Below are positions 9,209 to 19,175 of a stretch of DNA of 64,000 nucleotides, piece after piece. The position numbers and the translations under genes are program-made. The notes under the pieces are model-generated. The model saw nothing but the letters and a program-made list of their open reading frames with translations. It had not been told where the DNA came from and searched no databases. Origin of the DNA: an uncultured Sunxiuqinia sp. (GTDB lineage Bacteria; Bacteroidota; Bacteroidia; Bacteroidales; Prolixibacteraceae); the NCBI RefSeq assembly GCF_963678245.1, contig NZ_OY782767.1, forward strand, positions 972,652 through 1,036,651, read 5' to 3'. How positions within the stretch are numbered: position 1 is the first letter of the stretch; each line of letters opens with the position of its first letter.

Positions 9209-10018
9209 TCAATTCTTATAGATAACGGCTGGACGTTTTAATGCACGTACAATTAGATAAATTCCTCCAAGTATAAATGGAATACTCAACCACTGTCCCA
9301 TGTTCAGAGCCATTCCTGATTCAAAAGCTTCCTGATCTTCTTTGATAAACTCGATTAAAAATCTTGCGAGGAATATCATCACAAAAAATACACCCACAAT
9401 AAATCCTTGTCGATTTCGCAAATCAGTTTTCCAGTAGGTATATAACATGACGCAAAAAGTAAGTAGATAAGAAAGTGCTTCGTAGATTTGGGTTGGATGT
9501 TTAGGCACTGTTTCTCCGTTTCTCTCAAATATTATTCCCCAAGGCAGGCTGGTTTGAATTCCATAAATCTCAGAATTCATCAGGTTTCCTGTACGAATAA
9601 GTGCCGCAACTAAAGCGGTTGGAACCACGACCCGATCCATAATCCAGATAACAGGACGTTTGGACACATTTCTACTCCACAGAATAAGAGCTACAATAAT
9701 TCCCAATGCGCCTCCATGACTCGCCAACCCTCCGTGCCACACCTTCAATATTTCGCTGGGATGTTGTGAATAATAATCCCATCCGTAAAAAAAAACATGT
9801 CCTAATCGTGCACCAATTATGGTAGCAACAATCAAGTAAATAAAAAGACTTTCCAGCCATTCCAGATTAATATCTTCAAACTTAAACATGCGTTCACCCT
9901 GATAGTAACCGCCCAAAAATCCAATGGCAAATAATAAACCATACCAACGAACAGACAATGGGCCTAAACTAAAAATTTCGGGATCAACATTCCAATGAAT
10001 AAAGGCTAGAAATTCCAT
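9209..10018 (-). CDS. lgt: Prolipoprotein diacylglyceryl transferase
   Basis: Lgt moves diacylglycerol from phosphatidylglycerol to the lipobox cysteine of prolipoproteins at the inner membrane, the first step of lipoprotein maturation. The 269-residue chain shows the family's multiple membrane helices and its key motifs: ARLGHVFFYGWDYY near residue 70, HGGLASHGGALG near 94, and RTGNLMNSEIYG near 141, which corresponds to the Lgt signature. KHPTQIYEAL near 173 is also typical. It lies 13 bases downstream of secA on the same strand, so export and lipid modification are probably co-transcribed. Its substrates in this window include the DUF6340 and TPR lipoproteins. Confidence 0.96.
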   Translation of the reverse strand: MEFLAFIHWNVDPEIFSLGPLSVRWYGLLFAIGFLGGYYQGERMFKFEDINLEWLESLFIYLIVATIIGARLGHVFFYGWDYYSQHPSEILKVWHGGLASHGGALGIIVALILWSRNVSKRPVIWIMDRVVVPTALVAALIRTGNLMNSEIYGIQTSLPWGIIFERNGETVPKHPTQIYEALSYLLTFCVMLYTYWKTDLRNRQGFIVGVFFVMIFLARFLIEFIKEDQEAFESGMALNMGQWLSIPFILGGIYLIVRALKRPAVIYKN

Positions 10019-10031
10019 TTATTTTGATTTT

Positions 10032-13000
10032 TTATTCAGCGTTTTTGCCGTGACAGCTTTTATATTTCTTTCCACTTCCACAAGGACACGGCTCATTACG
10101 TCCGACCTTTTTCTCAACACGTACGGGTTGTACCTTTTGTTGTTCTTTGCGAGCTTGAGCATCGCCTCGGCTTCCGGATCTTGATTCTGTTATATCCGAT
10201 TTTTGGGTTGAGTATTTACTCATATCAGTACGTCTATCGACATCCGCTTCACGTACTTGATTCGGATCAGAAATTGGAATGTGCCCTTTCATCAAGGTTG
10301 AGACAATATCTTTATTGACTTTTTGAACCATTATTTTAAATAAGTTGAATGATTCAAACTTATAAATCAATAATGGATCTTTTTGCTCGTAGGTCGCATT
10401 TTGAACGGACTGTTTCAAATCATCCATCTCACGCAATTGCTCTTTCCAAGACTCATCGATAGTTGATAAAACAACTTGTTTTTGGTAAGATTTGACCAAC
10501 TCTTTTCCCTGATTGTTATAAGCTTTCTCCAGATTAGTAATAATTTGGAAAATACGTTTCCCATCAGAAATTGGAACAACGATATTTTGATAAACCTGTG
10601 ATTTTTTCTCAAACACATCTTTGATAACCGGATAAGCTTGCTTCGAAATTGATTCAACTTTACGAGTAAAGGTATCAATCATCACCTGGTATATTTTCTC
10701 AACAATTTCGTCAGGCTTCAGACTTATAAATTCGTCAGCTGTTACCGGTGACTCAATAGACATTAACCGCACTAATTCCAGATTAAAATCTTCAAATTGA
10801 TCACTTCCGTAAAACTCATTCACTAGGTTTTCTATCGAATCGTACATCATGTTGAGCAGATCAACTTCTAATCGCTCGCCATACAGTGCATGATGACGTT
10901 TTTTGTAAATTACCTCACGCTGTGAGTTCATCACATCATCATACTCCAGCAGACGTTTACGAATACCAAAGTTGTTTTCTTCAACTTTACGTTGGGCACG
11001 CTCAATCGATTTTGTAATCATCGAGTGTTGAATAACTTCGCCTTCTTCCAATCCCAGACGGTCCATAATTCCAGTAATCCGATCTGAATTAAACAAACGC
11101 ATCAAGTCGTCTTCCAACGATACAAAGAACTGCGAACTACCGGGATCTCCCTGACGACCGGAACGACCACGCAACTGACGGTCAACTCGCCGTGAGTCAT
11201 GTCGTTCGGTACCAATAATCGCTAAACCACCTTTTTCTTTTACCTCTTTACTCAGTTTAATATCGGTACCACGACCAGCCATGTTCGTTGCAATAGTTAC
11301 CATTCCGGCAATACCGGCATCGGCAACAATATCGGCTTCCCGTGCGTGTAATTTTGCATTCAGTACGTTGTGCTTTATTCCACGGATTTTTAACATCCGG
11401 CTTAATAATTCTGAAATTTCAACAGAAGTAGTACCAACCAATACCGGGCGGCCAGCTTTATTGAGTTCCACAATATCAAGAATAACAGCATTATATTTTT
11501 CTCGCTTCGTTTTGTATACCAAATCTTCGCGGTCATCACGAACAATTGGACGATTTGTAGGAATAACAACAACCTCCAATTCATAAATGTCCCACAATTC
11601 TCCTGCTTCCGTCTCTGCAGTACCGGTCATACCACTTAATTTATGATACATCCGGAAGTAATTCTGAAGTGTGATGGTTGCAAATGTTTGTGTTGCTGCT
11701 TCAACCTTTACATGCTCTTTAGCTTCAATTGCCTGATGCAGCCCGTCAGAATAACGACGGCCTTCCATGATACGGCCTGTTTGCTCATCTACAATTTTAA
11801 CTTTGTTATCCATCACCACATACTCCACATCTTTTTCGAACATGGCGTAAGCTTTCAATAACTGGTTGATGGTATGAACACGTTCCGATTTTACAGCATA
11901 GTTTTGTAATAGCTCGTCCTTTTCCTCCAGCTTTTTTTCGCGACTCCGTGATTCATCATTTTCGATTTCCGCAATCATTCCACCCATATCAGGTAAAATG
12001 AAAAATTCGGGGTCATCAACATCACTCGAAATCAAGTCAATTCCTTTATCAGTAAGTTCAACTGAGTTTTGTTTCTCTTCAATAATAAAGTAAAGCGGAT
12101 CAGTTACAACATGCATATTTTTGCTATTGTCCTGCATGTAGTAATTCTCCGTTTTCTGCATCGCCGCTTTAATTCCTTCTTCGCTCAGGAATTTGATGAC
12201 GGCCTTGGTTTTTGGCAATCCTTTATGGGCACGGAGCAATAATAATGCCCCTTCTTCCTTCTCTTCTTTTGTCGGATTTTCCTTTGATAACAGGCGCTTC
12301 GCATCAGTAAAACACTGCATCACAAAATTTCTTTGAGCAGCGACCAGCTTTTCAACCTTCGGTTTTAGTTCATCAAATTTTTGAACATCTCCTTTGGGAA
12401 CAGGACCTGAAATAATTAATGGTGTTCGTGCATCATCAATTAAAACAGAGTCAACCTCATCAACGATAGAATAATGATGCTTCCGTTGGACCAAGTCTTT
12501 TGGGTTGATGGCCATATTATCACGCAGATAATCGAAACCAAATTCATTGTTTGTTCCATAGGTAATATCGGAATTATATGCCTTACGCCTTTCATCAGAG
12601 TTTGGACGGTGCTTATCAATGCAATCTACACTTAAACCATGAAACTCAAAAATTGGTCCCATCCATTCAGAGTCTCGTTTTGCCAAATAGTCGTTAACCG
12701 TAACAATATGAACACCTCTTCCGGCCAATGCATTCAAAAACACTGGCAAGGTCGCCACTAATGTTTTTCCTTCACCCGTAGCCATCTCCGCAATTTTACC
12801 TTGATGAAGCACGACTCCTCCAATTAACTGAACATCGTAGTGAACCATATCCCAGATAACTTCAGTTCCACCGGCTATCCAGCGATTCTTCCAGATGGCT
12901 TTTTCTCCTTCTATGGTAATGCTATCTCTTCCAGCTGCTAATTCGCGATCAAAATCTGACGCATTTACAACAAGCTGTTCATTGTCTTTAAATTGCCTGG

Positions 13001-13355
13001 CAGTTTCTTTCACTACCGCAAAAGCCGCCGGTAAAACTTCATTCAGAACAACTTCAATCTTTTCATTGATTTGCTCTTCAATTTTATCAATCTCTTTGTA
13101 TATTTTTTCGCTTTCCTGAATATCAACTTCTTCAACCTTTTCCTTAAGTGACGCAATTTCGTCGAGATCCGGTTGAATCCGATCCTGGATGACTTGTTTT
13201 ATTCGCGCTGTTTCACCCCTTAATTCGTCAATTGAAAGCTTGGATATTCTTTCGTATTCTTTTTTTATCTGTTCAACTATTGGATTAATCTCCCGGATGT
13301 CCCGATCTGATTTATTGCCTAGAAATTTTCCTAAAATCTTATTTACAAATGTCAT
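10032..13355 (-). CDS. secA: Preprotein translocase ATPase SecA
   Basis: SecA drives proteins through the SecYEG channel by ATP hydrolysis. The 1107-residue chain is longer than the E. coli protein (901), as is normal in Bacteroidetes, where the N-terminal motor carries insertions. It shows Walker A as [13 protein letters not shown] (near residue 192), the DEAD-like [32 protein letters not shown], the helicase motif [13 protein letters not shown], and [12 protein letters not shown]. The C terminus ends in a SEC-C zinc motif, [20 protein letters not shown] TAnnTTTG -7 box lies 36 bases upstream of the start. lgt follows on the same strand. Confidence 0.98.
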   Translation of the reverse strand: MTFVNKILGKFLGNKSDRDIREINPIVEQIKKEYERISKLSIDELRGETARIKQVIQDRIQPDLDEIASLKEKVEEVDIQESEKIYKEIDKIEEQINEKIEVVLNEVLPAAFAVVKETARQFKDNEQLVVNASDFDRELAAGRDSITIEGEKAIWKNRWIAGGTEVIWDMVHYDVQLIGGVVLHQGKIAEMATGEGKTLVATLPVFLNALAGRGVHIVTVNDYLAKRDSEWMGPIFEFHGLSVDCIDKHRPNSDERRKAYNSDITYGTNNEFGFDYLRDNMAINPKDLVQRKHHYSIVDEVDSVLIDDARTPLIISGPVPKGDVQKFDELKPKVEKLVAAQRNFVMQCFTDAKRLLSKENPTKEEKEEGALLLLRAHKGLPKTKAVIKFLSEEGIKAAMQKTENYYMQDNSKNMHVVTDPLYFIIEEKQNSVELTDKGIDLISSDVDDPEFFILPDMGGMIAEIENDESRSREKKLEEKDELLQNYAVKSERVHTINQLLKAYAMFEKDVEYVVMDNKVKIVDEQTGRIMEGRRYSDGLHQAIEAKEHVKVEAATQTFATITLQNYFRMYHKLSGMTGTAETEAGELWDIYELEVVVIPTNRPIVRDDREDLVYKTKREKYNAVILDIVELNKAGRPVLVGTTSVEISELLSRMLKIRGIKHNVLNAKLHAREADIVADAGIAGMVTIATNMAGRGTDIKLSKEVKEKGGLAIIGTERHDSRRVDRQLRGRSGRQGDPGSSQFFVSLEDDLMRLFNSDRITGIMDRLGLEEGEVIQHSMITKSIERAQRKVEENNFGIRKRLLEYDDVMNSQREVIYKKRHHALYGERLEVDLLNMMYDSIENLVNEFYGSDQFEDFNLELVRLMSIESPVTADEFISLKPDEIVEKIYQVMIDTFTRKVESISKQAYPVIKDVFEKKSQVYQNIVVPISDGKRIFQIITNLEKAYNNQGKELVKSYQKQVVLSTIDESWKEQLREMDDLKQSVQNATYEQKDPLLIYKFESFNLFKIMVQKVNKDIVSTLMKGHIPISDPNQVREADVDRRTDMSKYSTQKSDITESRSGSRGDAQARKEQQKVQPVRVEKKVGRNEPCPCGSGKKYKSCHGKNAE

Positions 13356-13391
13356 TATCTATAAATTCTTATTAATATCTACAAACGCACA

Positions 13392-13399
13392 CAAAAGTA
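13392..13399 (-). promoter_or_regulatory. Candidate -7 box (TACTTTTG) of secA
   Basis: On the minus strand this reads TACTTTTG, matching the Bacteroidetes -7 consensus TAnnTTTG, 36 bases before the secA ATG. No convincing -33 TTG was found at the usual distance, so the call rests on the -7 box and position alone. Confidence 0.4.
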
Positions 13400-13632
13400 G
13401 TTAATCTATGTAAGTTTATATATTTGTGCTTTGTTTTTTTTCAATAATAATCATGCCATAAAGGGAATTGGAGCTAATTAAGCCAATATTACATGATAAG
13501 ATAATTATGCTGCCATTAAAGCACAAAGCAGAAAAGAAGCAGAATGAAGTTTGATCATGCTTGTTTGTGATGAATCGCAGATAATTTTCATGTTCGTTTC
13601 AGATCATATTTCATCTAAAAAAAACCGAAATA

Positions 13633-13815
13633 ATGAGTGACTTTAGCAATAAATGTTTTGTTTGTGAAAAAGAGATGGAACCAAAGCTGTTGGTGAGAAA
13701 TGACGAACTAAACCTTCCTGTTTGCGAGCAATGTAAAGGAAGTGATCGCGAAAAAGCCAAAGTTAGTGAATTAAGAGATGGTTTGGCCGAAGGATTTGTT
13801 TGTGGATGTATCTAA
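13633..13815 (+). CDS. Small protein with two CxxC motifs, zinc-ribbon-like
   Basis: A 60-residue protein not matched to a named family. CFVCEKEM near residue 8 and CEQCKGSD near residue 31 form two CxxC knuckles about 20 residues apart, as in small zinc ribbons; the chain ends in FVCGCI, which adds two more cysteines. It has no signal peptide and is predicted to be cytoplasmic. An ATG follows an A-rich leader and a hairpin terminator follows the stop, which supports a real short transcript. Metal binding is inferred from the cysteine pattern. Confidence 0.6.
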   Translation: MSDFSNKCFVCEKEMEPKLLVRNDELNLPVCEQCKGSDREKAKVSELRDGLAEGFVCGCI

Positions 13816-13847
13816 AAAAAGCTGCTCCTTGGGGGGAAGCAGCTTTT
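13816..13847. terminator. Hairpin terminator, probably bidirectional
   Basis: AAAGCTGCTCC pairs with GGAAGCAGCTTT (one bulge) with A- and T-runs on the two sides. It lies right after the small CxxC protein and just before the convergent stop of the 156-residue exported protein, so it can end both transcripts. Confidence 0.75.
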
Positions 13848-13877
13848 AGGATTGATACTGTTCAATCAATAAAATTA

Positions 13878-14348
13878 TTAATTCAACAGGTGCTTATAAC
13901 TTGGATTTACTAAATCTGGCAAATAAGAAGCAATCAGCTCCAGAGCTTCTTCACTTGTAGGCTGATTGGAAGTTAAAATTCGTTGGCGATCGAGCTCTGA
14001 ATCGTTAATTACTTTGCGTGTCAACTCCTCGGGATAGTTGCTGTAAGATGACTTTACCCATGATGCTCCAAAACCTTTTTTACTGCATAAATATGCAACT
14101 TCAAAATGCTCTGCTCTTACCACGTAGTAATTGCATCGCTTGGTTTTATGTAATGTGATAACGATGGGTGATTCATTCTTGTCGTATGACAATACCCATG
14201 CGTCATCGGCACCGGAACTAAGCGCTTTGGTAGTTACTTTTGAAATTTCATAATCACTAAAAGTTCTGTCAATTTCACTTGCTTCAACCGCTAAAGCTGC
14301 GAAGCTAAATACGAAGATTGTAATTGCTGTAAAAATTTTGTTTTTCAT
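13878..14348 (-). CDS. Exported protein of unknown function
   Basis: A 156-residue protein with an N-terminal signal peptide (MKNKIFTAITIFVFSFAALA, cleaved about residue 23). The mature part has two cysteines about 20 residues apart (RCNYYVV and YLCSKKG), which could form a disulfide, and an alternating beta-type pattern in its middle. No known domain is recognised. It stands between a terminator and the broken aminotransferase, with no obvious partners. Confidence 0.65.
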   Translation of the reverse strand: MKNKIFTAITIFVFSFAALAVEASEIDRTFSDYEISKVTTKALSSGADDAWVLSYDKNESPIVITLHKTKRCNYYVVRAEHFEVAYLCSKKGFGASWVKSSYSNYPEELTRKVINDSELDRQRILTSNQPTSEEALELIASYLPDLVNPSYKHLLN

Positions 14349-14567
14349 GACTTTTGATTTAATCGGTTACTGTTAAATTTGTTTCGTTACAGGAGTTTAA
14401 ACTCCATTTTGTTTTCTGCTTGTTTATTAATAGACGACGAAGAATTCCAGATATTACACTTACAGATACTAAATTCGGCCTGCTTTCGACGAACAACGAT
14501 ATTAGACAGCTAAACGACGTGAAATCGTCAATAAAAAAATTGAAAAAGATTGTGTGGAAATGGATAT

Positions 14568-15727
14568 TTATTCGAAAATGGATGCTGTTCGATCTTGAAT
14601 ATATTTTTCAAATCGATTAAGTCCTTCAATAATATTTTCTAAAGAATTGGCGTAGGAAAATCGGAGAAATCCTTCTCCTCCTGCCCCAAAGTCTATCCCC
14701 GGAGTAACGCCAACATGGGCTTTATTCAAAATATCAAAAGCAAGCTCGTATGAGTTTGGCGAAAGATGCGATGCATCAACAAAAACATAAAAAGCGCCAA
14801 TGGGCTCAACCGGAATCTTGAATCCAAGCTCCCGTAATCGGCTAATCATATAAATCCGACGCTTATTGTAAATCCGTTTCATGTTTTCGACCTCACTAAC
14901 AGCGTCTTTCAATACCGCAACTCCTGCTCTTTGAGCTACTGAACTGGCGCAAATAAAAAAATTTTGCTGCAACTTCTGCATCGGACGGATGTATTGCCTG
15001 GGAGCAATTAAATAGCCAAGACGAAGACCGGTCATGGCATAGAGTTTCGAAAATCCGTTTAAGACAAATGCGTTGTTGGTATATTCCAGAATAGAATGTG
15101 CACGCCCTTGATAAACTAAGCCATGATAAATTTCATCGGAGATAATTGTGGTATTTAGTTCGGCCAGGGATTTCAACACTTCAGGCTTTAACAAATTTCC
15201 CGTTGGATTCATCGGACTATTTATTAATATTCCTTTCGTTCGTTTAGTTATCTTATTCTGGATAGCCGAGGCATGAAATTGAAAACCATCAGCAGGATTT
15301 ACAGGAACGTGAACCGCTTTAGCACCGATGTAATGGATGAAGTTTGGATAGCAAGCATATAGCCCGGGTCGGATAAAATTATCTCATCATCTTGCTCGCA
15401 TAAAACCGAAAGAGCCAATAAGATAGCAGGAGAACTTCCGGATGTTACGATAATTTGATTGAGATCAACATGAACTCCGTATTTATTAAAATAGTGTTGC
15501 GAGATTTCGTCTCTTAAATCCGGGTCGCCCAAGCTGTGAGTGTAATGAGTTCAGCTCTCAAGAAACGCTTGTTTGGTAGCCTCAATGGCGCAAGCAGGCA
15601 TATTAAAATCCGGTTCACCAACTTCCATGTGGATAACGTTAGCTCCTGCCCTTTCCAGTTCAGCGGCCTTTTCAAGCATCTCCATCACTATAAATGGTGT
15701 TATTTCGTTTACTCGCGACGCGGTCAT
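14568..15727 (-). pseudogene. Class I/II PLP-dependent aminotransferase, broken by a stop codon and a frameshift
   Basis: Read through its lesions this is a complete fold-type I aminotransferase of about 385 residues. It starts at the ATG at 15727 and contains VIHMEVGEPDFNMP, THYTHSLGDPDLR, GSSPAILLAL, SPMNPTGN, SDEIYHGL, and FSKLYAMTGLRLGYL, where the lysine holds the cofactor. Two independent lesions are visible. A TGA at 15551-15553 falls between LES and THYTHS. An extra AT pair near 15357-15360 changes DPGYACYPNF to a +2 frame that ends at once. The intact downstream part (14568-15212) could start internally but would lack the N-terminal third. Two defects make loss of function likely, although sequencing error cannot be excluded. 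Confidence 0.85.
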
Positions 15728-16041
15728 TTTACTTCTTGGTTTCAGTACTCGAAATTACTGAAGATATCGAATATTGCAAGCTCAATAATTAATAACCGGA
15801 AGTTTGGCTATGTTCTTTTGTAGGTGATTGAGTTGCCACTAACCAATTGGTGATTATTCAGCCAGATGTGCAGGTTCCCTTCGTTCAATTAGAAAAGTGA
15901 ACTCATAAAAAACAAATTTCAATAGTTTATCGAACGTCGATAAAAACTCAGAACGTCTGGTTAATTCATATTTAGGGCACCGTTTTCTGCATTAAAACTG
16001 AAAAATATCCTAATTTAGTCCATACAATAACAAAAGGTGTT
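15728..16041. other. Intergenic region without recognised gene
   Basis: This 314-base stretch separates the broken aminotransferase from the secreted phosphodiesterase-like gene; both are transcribed away from it. It is AT-rich and must hold the promoter of the downstream gene. TAATTTAG near 16012 is the closest approach to a TAnnTTTG box. No reading frame, RNA gene or strong hairpin was seen. Confidence 0.5.
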
Positions 16042-16839
16042 ATGATAAGATACGGTTTACTCTTTCTGTTCGTTTGTATGTTGTTTTCAACTGGCTTTGC
16101 TCAGCTAAAAACCGAAGTATTATGTACCCAAAATGCTGAAAACAGTTCGGAAGTATGGGAAATATTAAGTATAGGGGTTCATCAATTCGAAGCTGACGTA
16201 ATGCCAATTTATGGCGAACTATACGTCACGCCAACCATGCCTGACAGTGCTAATCATGTAAAGCCTACTTTACGTGATGCTTACCTGCTTCCCTTATTCA
16301 ATCAATTTAAAAAGAATAATGGCAATATCATTCCACAACACACCGACATCAGCTACCTGATATTAGATATCGGTTATGAGCCACAAACAGTCGTTAGATT
16401 ATTGCGACGACAATTACGGACGATGCAGGATATGTTCGTATTTAAGGCTGATGGAAAGTGGCATCCTGGGAAACTACAAATTTTGATTAAAGCTCCGCTT
16501 GACGGTCTTTTAAATCATGAACAATTGATTTTAACAGGCGTAGTTGGCTCTGGGGATGACTTAAGTTCATACTTTCCTATTGAAGTGATGCCATTGATTG
16601 AATTACCTTTTTCGGATTTGACCACATGGAATGGCATTGGGAATATTGCCTTTGAAGAGTACCTAAGTGTAAAGAAAAAAGTTGCTGAAATCCATCAGTC
16701 AGGCAGAAAAGTATATGTATCGAAATGTCCGACACGTGACGAAGCCTGGGACGTGTTACAAAAAGCTGAGGTTGACTTTATTGGTACAAATCAGGTAGAA
16801 GAGTTAGTGCAATACTTAACTAAAAACACTACGGAATAA
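16042..16839 (+). CDS. Secreted PLC/GDPD-like phosphodiesterase-fold protein
   Basis: A 265-residue exported protein with a signal peptide ending near FAQ (residue 20). Its layout resembles TIM-barrel phosphodiesterases (glycerophosphodiester phosphodiesterase and AIM6-like PLC proteins). EILSIGVHQFEADVMPIYGE stands at the usual first acidic motif, LRDAYLLPLFNQF follows where such proteins have a substrate-loop helix, ILIKAPLDG supplies a strand, and the end FIGTNQVEELVQYL resembles the last strand and helix. The histidine expected after GELYV is not in its usual place, so it may be inactive or altered. The family call is by pattern only. It overlaps the convergent gene by 11 bases. Confidence 0.5.
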   Translation: MIRYGLLFLFVCMLFSTGFAQLKTEVLCTQNAENSSEVWEILSIGVHQFEADVMPIYGELYVTPTMPDSANHVKPTLRDAYLLPLFNQFKKNNGNIIPQHTDISYLILDIGYEPQTVVRLLRRQLRTMQDMFVFKADGKWHPGKLQILIKAPLDGLLNHEQLILTGVVGSGDDLSSYFPIEVMPLIELPFSDLTTWNGIGNIAFEEYLSVKKKVAEIHQSGRKVYVSKCPTRDEAWDVLQKAEVDFIGTNQVEELVQYLTKNTTE

Positions 16840-17371
16840 GGGGGTGTTCCTGATTGCTGATGCTGAAACTACCGCTTACTTTGAATTTATCCGAAATCTT
16901 GTATTGCAAAAACATTGATGCTCCCCTAATGCTCATATCCTGAACTGAAGGGTTGGCCGGCAGTGGATTGAAGATTGAATTGCCCGCGAAACTATTCCCT
17001 CCGAAAATAAGCTTATCACTTAATTTGTAGTCGGCATAACTGGTAACCGATAATGCATTCAGGAACGGGTTATGAGAAGGAATATGATTGGAAAGACTAA
17101 TCGATTTGAAACTTGCATAAGTATTTAAATTGCCAAAAAGTGAAGGTTGCCAGTTCATTTCCTTTGAAATAGCAGGAGTTTGATTAAACTGCAATTCACC
17201 AAAAGTTGAATTTGGTGAAAAGTTAAATAACTCCATGTAGATAAACTCATACTCCAAATTAACCGGGCTCAATTTTGTTGAGTCAGACTGCGCAAAAGTG
17301 GCATCTCCTAACATAAGGAAAAGACCTATACAAGCTAGTTTCTTGAACATCATCAACTTATCCGTATTCAA
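16829..17371 (-). CDS. Exported beta-rich protein, possible outer-membrane protein
   Basis: A 180-residue protein. After a few residues an uncleaved-looking leader begins (MMFKKLACIGLFLMLGDATF, cleavage near AQ), so translation may start at the second or third ATG. The mature chain alternates polar and hydrophobic residues, with aromatic girdles typical of beta-barrel strands (YADYKLSDKLIFGG, FLQYKISDKFKVSGSFSIS). It is too short for a full large barrel and may be a small barrel or a domain with a truncated end. Function unknown. It lies 29 bases downstream of the other outer-membrane-type gene on the same strand. Confidence 0.55.
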   Translation of the reverse strand: MNTDKLMMFKKLACIGLFLMLGDATFAQSDSTKLSPVNLEYEFIYMELFNFSPNSTFGELQFNQTPAISKEMNWQPSLFGNLNTYASFKSISLSNHIPSHNPFLNALSVTSYADYKLSDKLIFGGNSFAGNSIFNPLPANPSVQDMSIRGASMFLQYKISDKFKVSGSFSISNQEHPLIP

Positions 17372-17400
17372 ATTTCAATTAATCTTTCCAATCAGAAATA

Positions 17401-17994
17401 TTACAACAATTTAATTCCCAGGCTCACTACAACGCTCTTACTACGAACATCACTGTCGATGTATGGGCCAGAATATAGATCTCCAGAACTGTTTTCCATA
17501 CGTACATCAAGAGTCAAAAACATAAAATCGGCACCAACTCCATATTGCCACCCAAAGTAATTATCTTTAATTGTATCATCATTGAAGCTATTTCCATTGA
17601 GCTTTTTGTCGGTAAAGAAAGAGAATAGAGGACCTGCATTAGCTCTTACTTTAAGAACACCTTTATCAACAACATTAATACCAAACAGCACAGGAACGTC
17701 AATCGTTTTTAGATCAAACGAATTTACAGCTTCTGGCAGGCTATTAGTCATATCTTCCAAGGTTCCTCCTTTCGAACTGTAATAGGCTTCGGGCTGAATG
17801 TAGATTCGACCTAAAGTTACCCGAGCAAAGGCACCAACGTGGTAATTATCGACACTTCCTTCGTTTATAGCGTTCATATCAGTAACCAATTTAGAATTAC
17901 TGTAACCTCCCTTTAATCCTAAGTTAATGGGCGACTGAGCCATCGCAGGGATTAAGAATGACGTGAATAATAGAACGATTGCAATTTTTTTCAT
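17401..17994 (-). CDS. Porin-family outer-membrane beta-barrel protein
   Basis: A 197-residue protein with a clear signal peptide (MKKIAIVLLFTSFLIPAMAQ) and a mature part that fits the small Bacteroidetes outer-membrane beta-barrel family (PF13568-type). It begins NLGLKGGYSNSKL, has repeated alternating strands with G-Y/F pairs such as VGAFARVTLGRIYIQPEAYY, and ends SVVVSLGIKLL with a typical terminal strand. Such proteins sit in the outer membrane with no known transport substrate. The neighbouring 180-residue exported protein follows within 30 bases and may share the transcript. Confidence 0.75.
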   Translation of the reverse strand: MKKIAIVLLFTSFLIPAMAQSPINLGLKGGYSNSKLVTDMNAINEGSVDNYHVGAFARVTLGRIYIQPEAYYSSKGGTLEDMTNSLPEAVNSFDLKTIDVPVLFGINVVDKGVLKVRANAGPLFSFFTDKKLNGNSFNDDTIKDNYFGWQYGVGADFMFLTLDVRMENSSGDLYSGPYIDSDVRSKSVVVSLGIKLL

Positions 17995-18126
17995 GGCTTA
18001 TAAATTTTGTATTGAGTTATATAAACGATTAAAACTTTCAATAATTGCCAAAAGTAATCGTTATATTCAATTGAGCTAAAATATGAATTTTTATTAAGTC
18101 GTGATTAATTAAGCAATAAAAAAAGA

Positions 18127-18711
18127 TCAGATTACCAGATCGCAGGCTTCGGGTGGCATCCAGTGTTTATCTTTCCCGTTCCATTTCACATTGCACCCAA
18201 TCGGATTGGTAATGGGAGTGGAAATTTCCTTTCCAGAGGTTAATTCGTTTAGTGTTCTATCCAAGTCATTCACCTTGACTTTCGCCGTATCTTTTGGCGA
18301 GTCTACTCCTCTTCCGGTGTAAACCAAACGTCTATTTTCATCAAACACATAAAAATGTGGGGTTCTTAAAGCTCCATATTTTTCGGCAACCTCCTGACTT
18401 TCGTCGTGCAAATATACCCACGGAAATTGGTGCTCATTCATCCGCTGAATCATGTGTTCAAAATCATCTTCCTGATACGTTTTTTCACTGTTCGAATTAA
18501 TTCCAACAAATTGCACACCTTGGTCTTTGTACTTCTCGGCGGCATCCCGGGTTAGTTCATCACTTCCGATTACATACGGGCAATGATTACAGGTGAAAAA
18601 AACGACTAAATACTTAGCGGACTTAAAGTTTGTCAGAGAATATTTTTTCCCGTCAGTTGCGGATAAATTAAAATCGATGGCTGTAGCGCCTATTTCAAGA
18701 GTAAAACTCAT
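18127..18711 (-). CDS. Thioredoxin-family protein (AhpC/TSA fold)
   Basis: A 194-residue cytoplasmic-looking protein of the thioredoxin-like superfamily. It has the AhpC/TSA opening ([19 protein letters not shown]) and an active-site region [10 protein letters not shown], where the two cysteines two residues apart are the likely redox pair. [10 protein letters not shown] and [20 protein letters not shown] complete the fold. Members of this subgroup are annotated as thioredoxin family or peroxiredoxin-like proteins and probably reduce disulfides or peroxides. It lacks a signal peptide. The gene stands alone between AT-rich intergenic stretches. Confidence 0.85.
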   Translation of the reverse strand: MSFTLEIGATAIDFNLSATDGKKYSLTNFKSAKYLVVFFTCNHCPYVIGSDELTRDAAEKYKDQGVQFVGINSNSEKTYQEDDFEHMIQRMNEHQFPWVYLHDESQEVAEKYGALRTPHFYVFDENRRLVYTGRGVDSPKDTAKVKVNDLDRTLNELTSGKEISTPITNPIGCNVKWNGKDKHWMPPEACDLVI

Positions 18712-18963
18712 AAATACTGGTTTTTAGCATTAATAATTACCACAGTAACAAATGGCTAACTAAACTTGTTGGATCTTTTTTTCGTTACACTACTAACGCA
18801 TGTATAAATGGTTGTTGATAGATGTACTTTCAAATTTTATTCGACAAAAAAAAATACATCCCAAATTTGGAAATAAGAGAAAAAAATTTCTATTTTTCAA
18901 CCGTGAATACCGAACGATGTTTTCATGAATTAAGTTATTAATTATTAGATCTGTAAAATTAAA

Positions 18964-19152
18964 ATGAAATCGAAAAAGAGCTCCAGAAAGATTCAAAATC
19001 ACACTGACTTTGAGGATACTGAATTTAGGGGCAAATCACCAAAAAGTGTAAAGAAAGATCGAGGCTCAAAACGCCGACTGACTATTTATGATGAATTTGA
19101 TGATGAAATTGATTTTAATACAACAAACTCTAACGAAGATTTATACGACTAA
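18964..19152 (+). CDS. Small basic-then-acidic protein of unknown function
   Basis: A 62-residue protein with a basic, serine-rich N half (MKSKKSSRKIQNH) and an acidic C half (RLTIYDEFDDEIDFN). It has no membrane segment or cysteine and is probably disordered. I keep it as a real gene because it fills an otherwise empty gap, begins with an ATG, and has this ordered charge pattern rather than the random composition of shadow frames. No function can be assigned. A weak TATTTTT box lies near 18891. Confidence 0.45.
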   Translation: MKSKKSSRKIQNHTDFEDTEFRGKSPKSVKKDRGSKRRLTIYDEFDDEIDFNTTNSNEDLYD

Positions 19153-19175
19153 CCAGATACTCTCCCTATAAATAA

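Noticed and set aside
13419..13426. TATATTTG, a -7 match on the plus strand upstream of the small CxxC gene
   Set aside because: It is 207 bases before the gene with no -33 partner, so it is likely chance or part of the secA promoter region.
14420..14620. 66-residue plus-strand frame between the exported protein and the aminotransferase
   Set aside because: It overlaps the end of the broken aminotransferase, has no recognisable motif, and its codon pattern looks like chance in AT-rich DNA.
15551..15553. Possible recoding of TGA as selenocysteine in the aminotransferase
   Set aside because: A second lesion (the 2-bp insertion) also breaks the frame and no selenocysteine element is seen, so decay is simpler.
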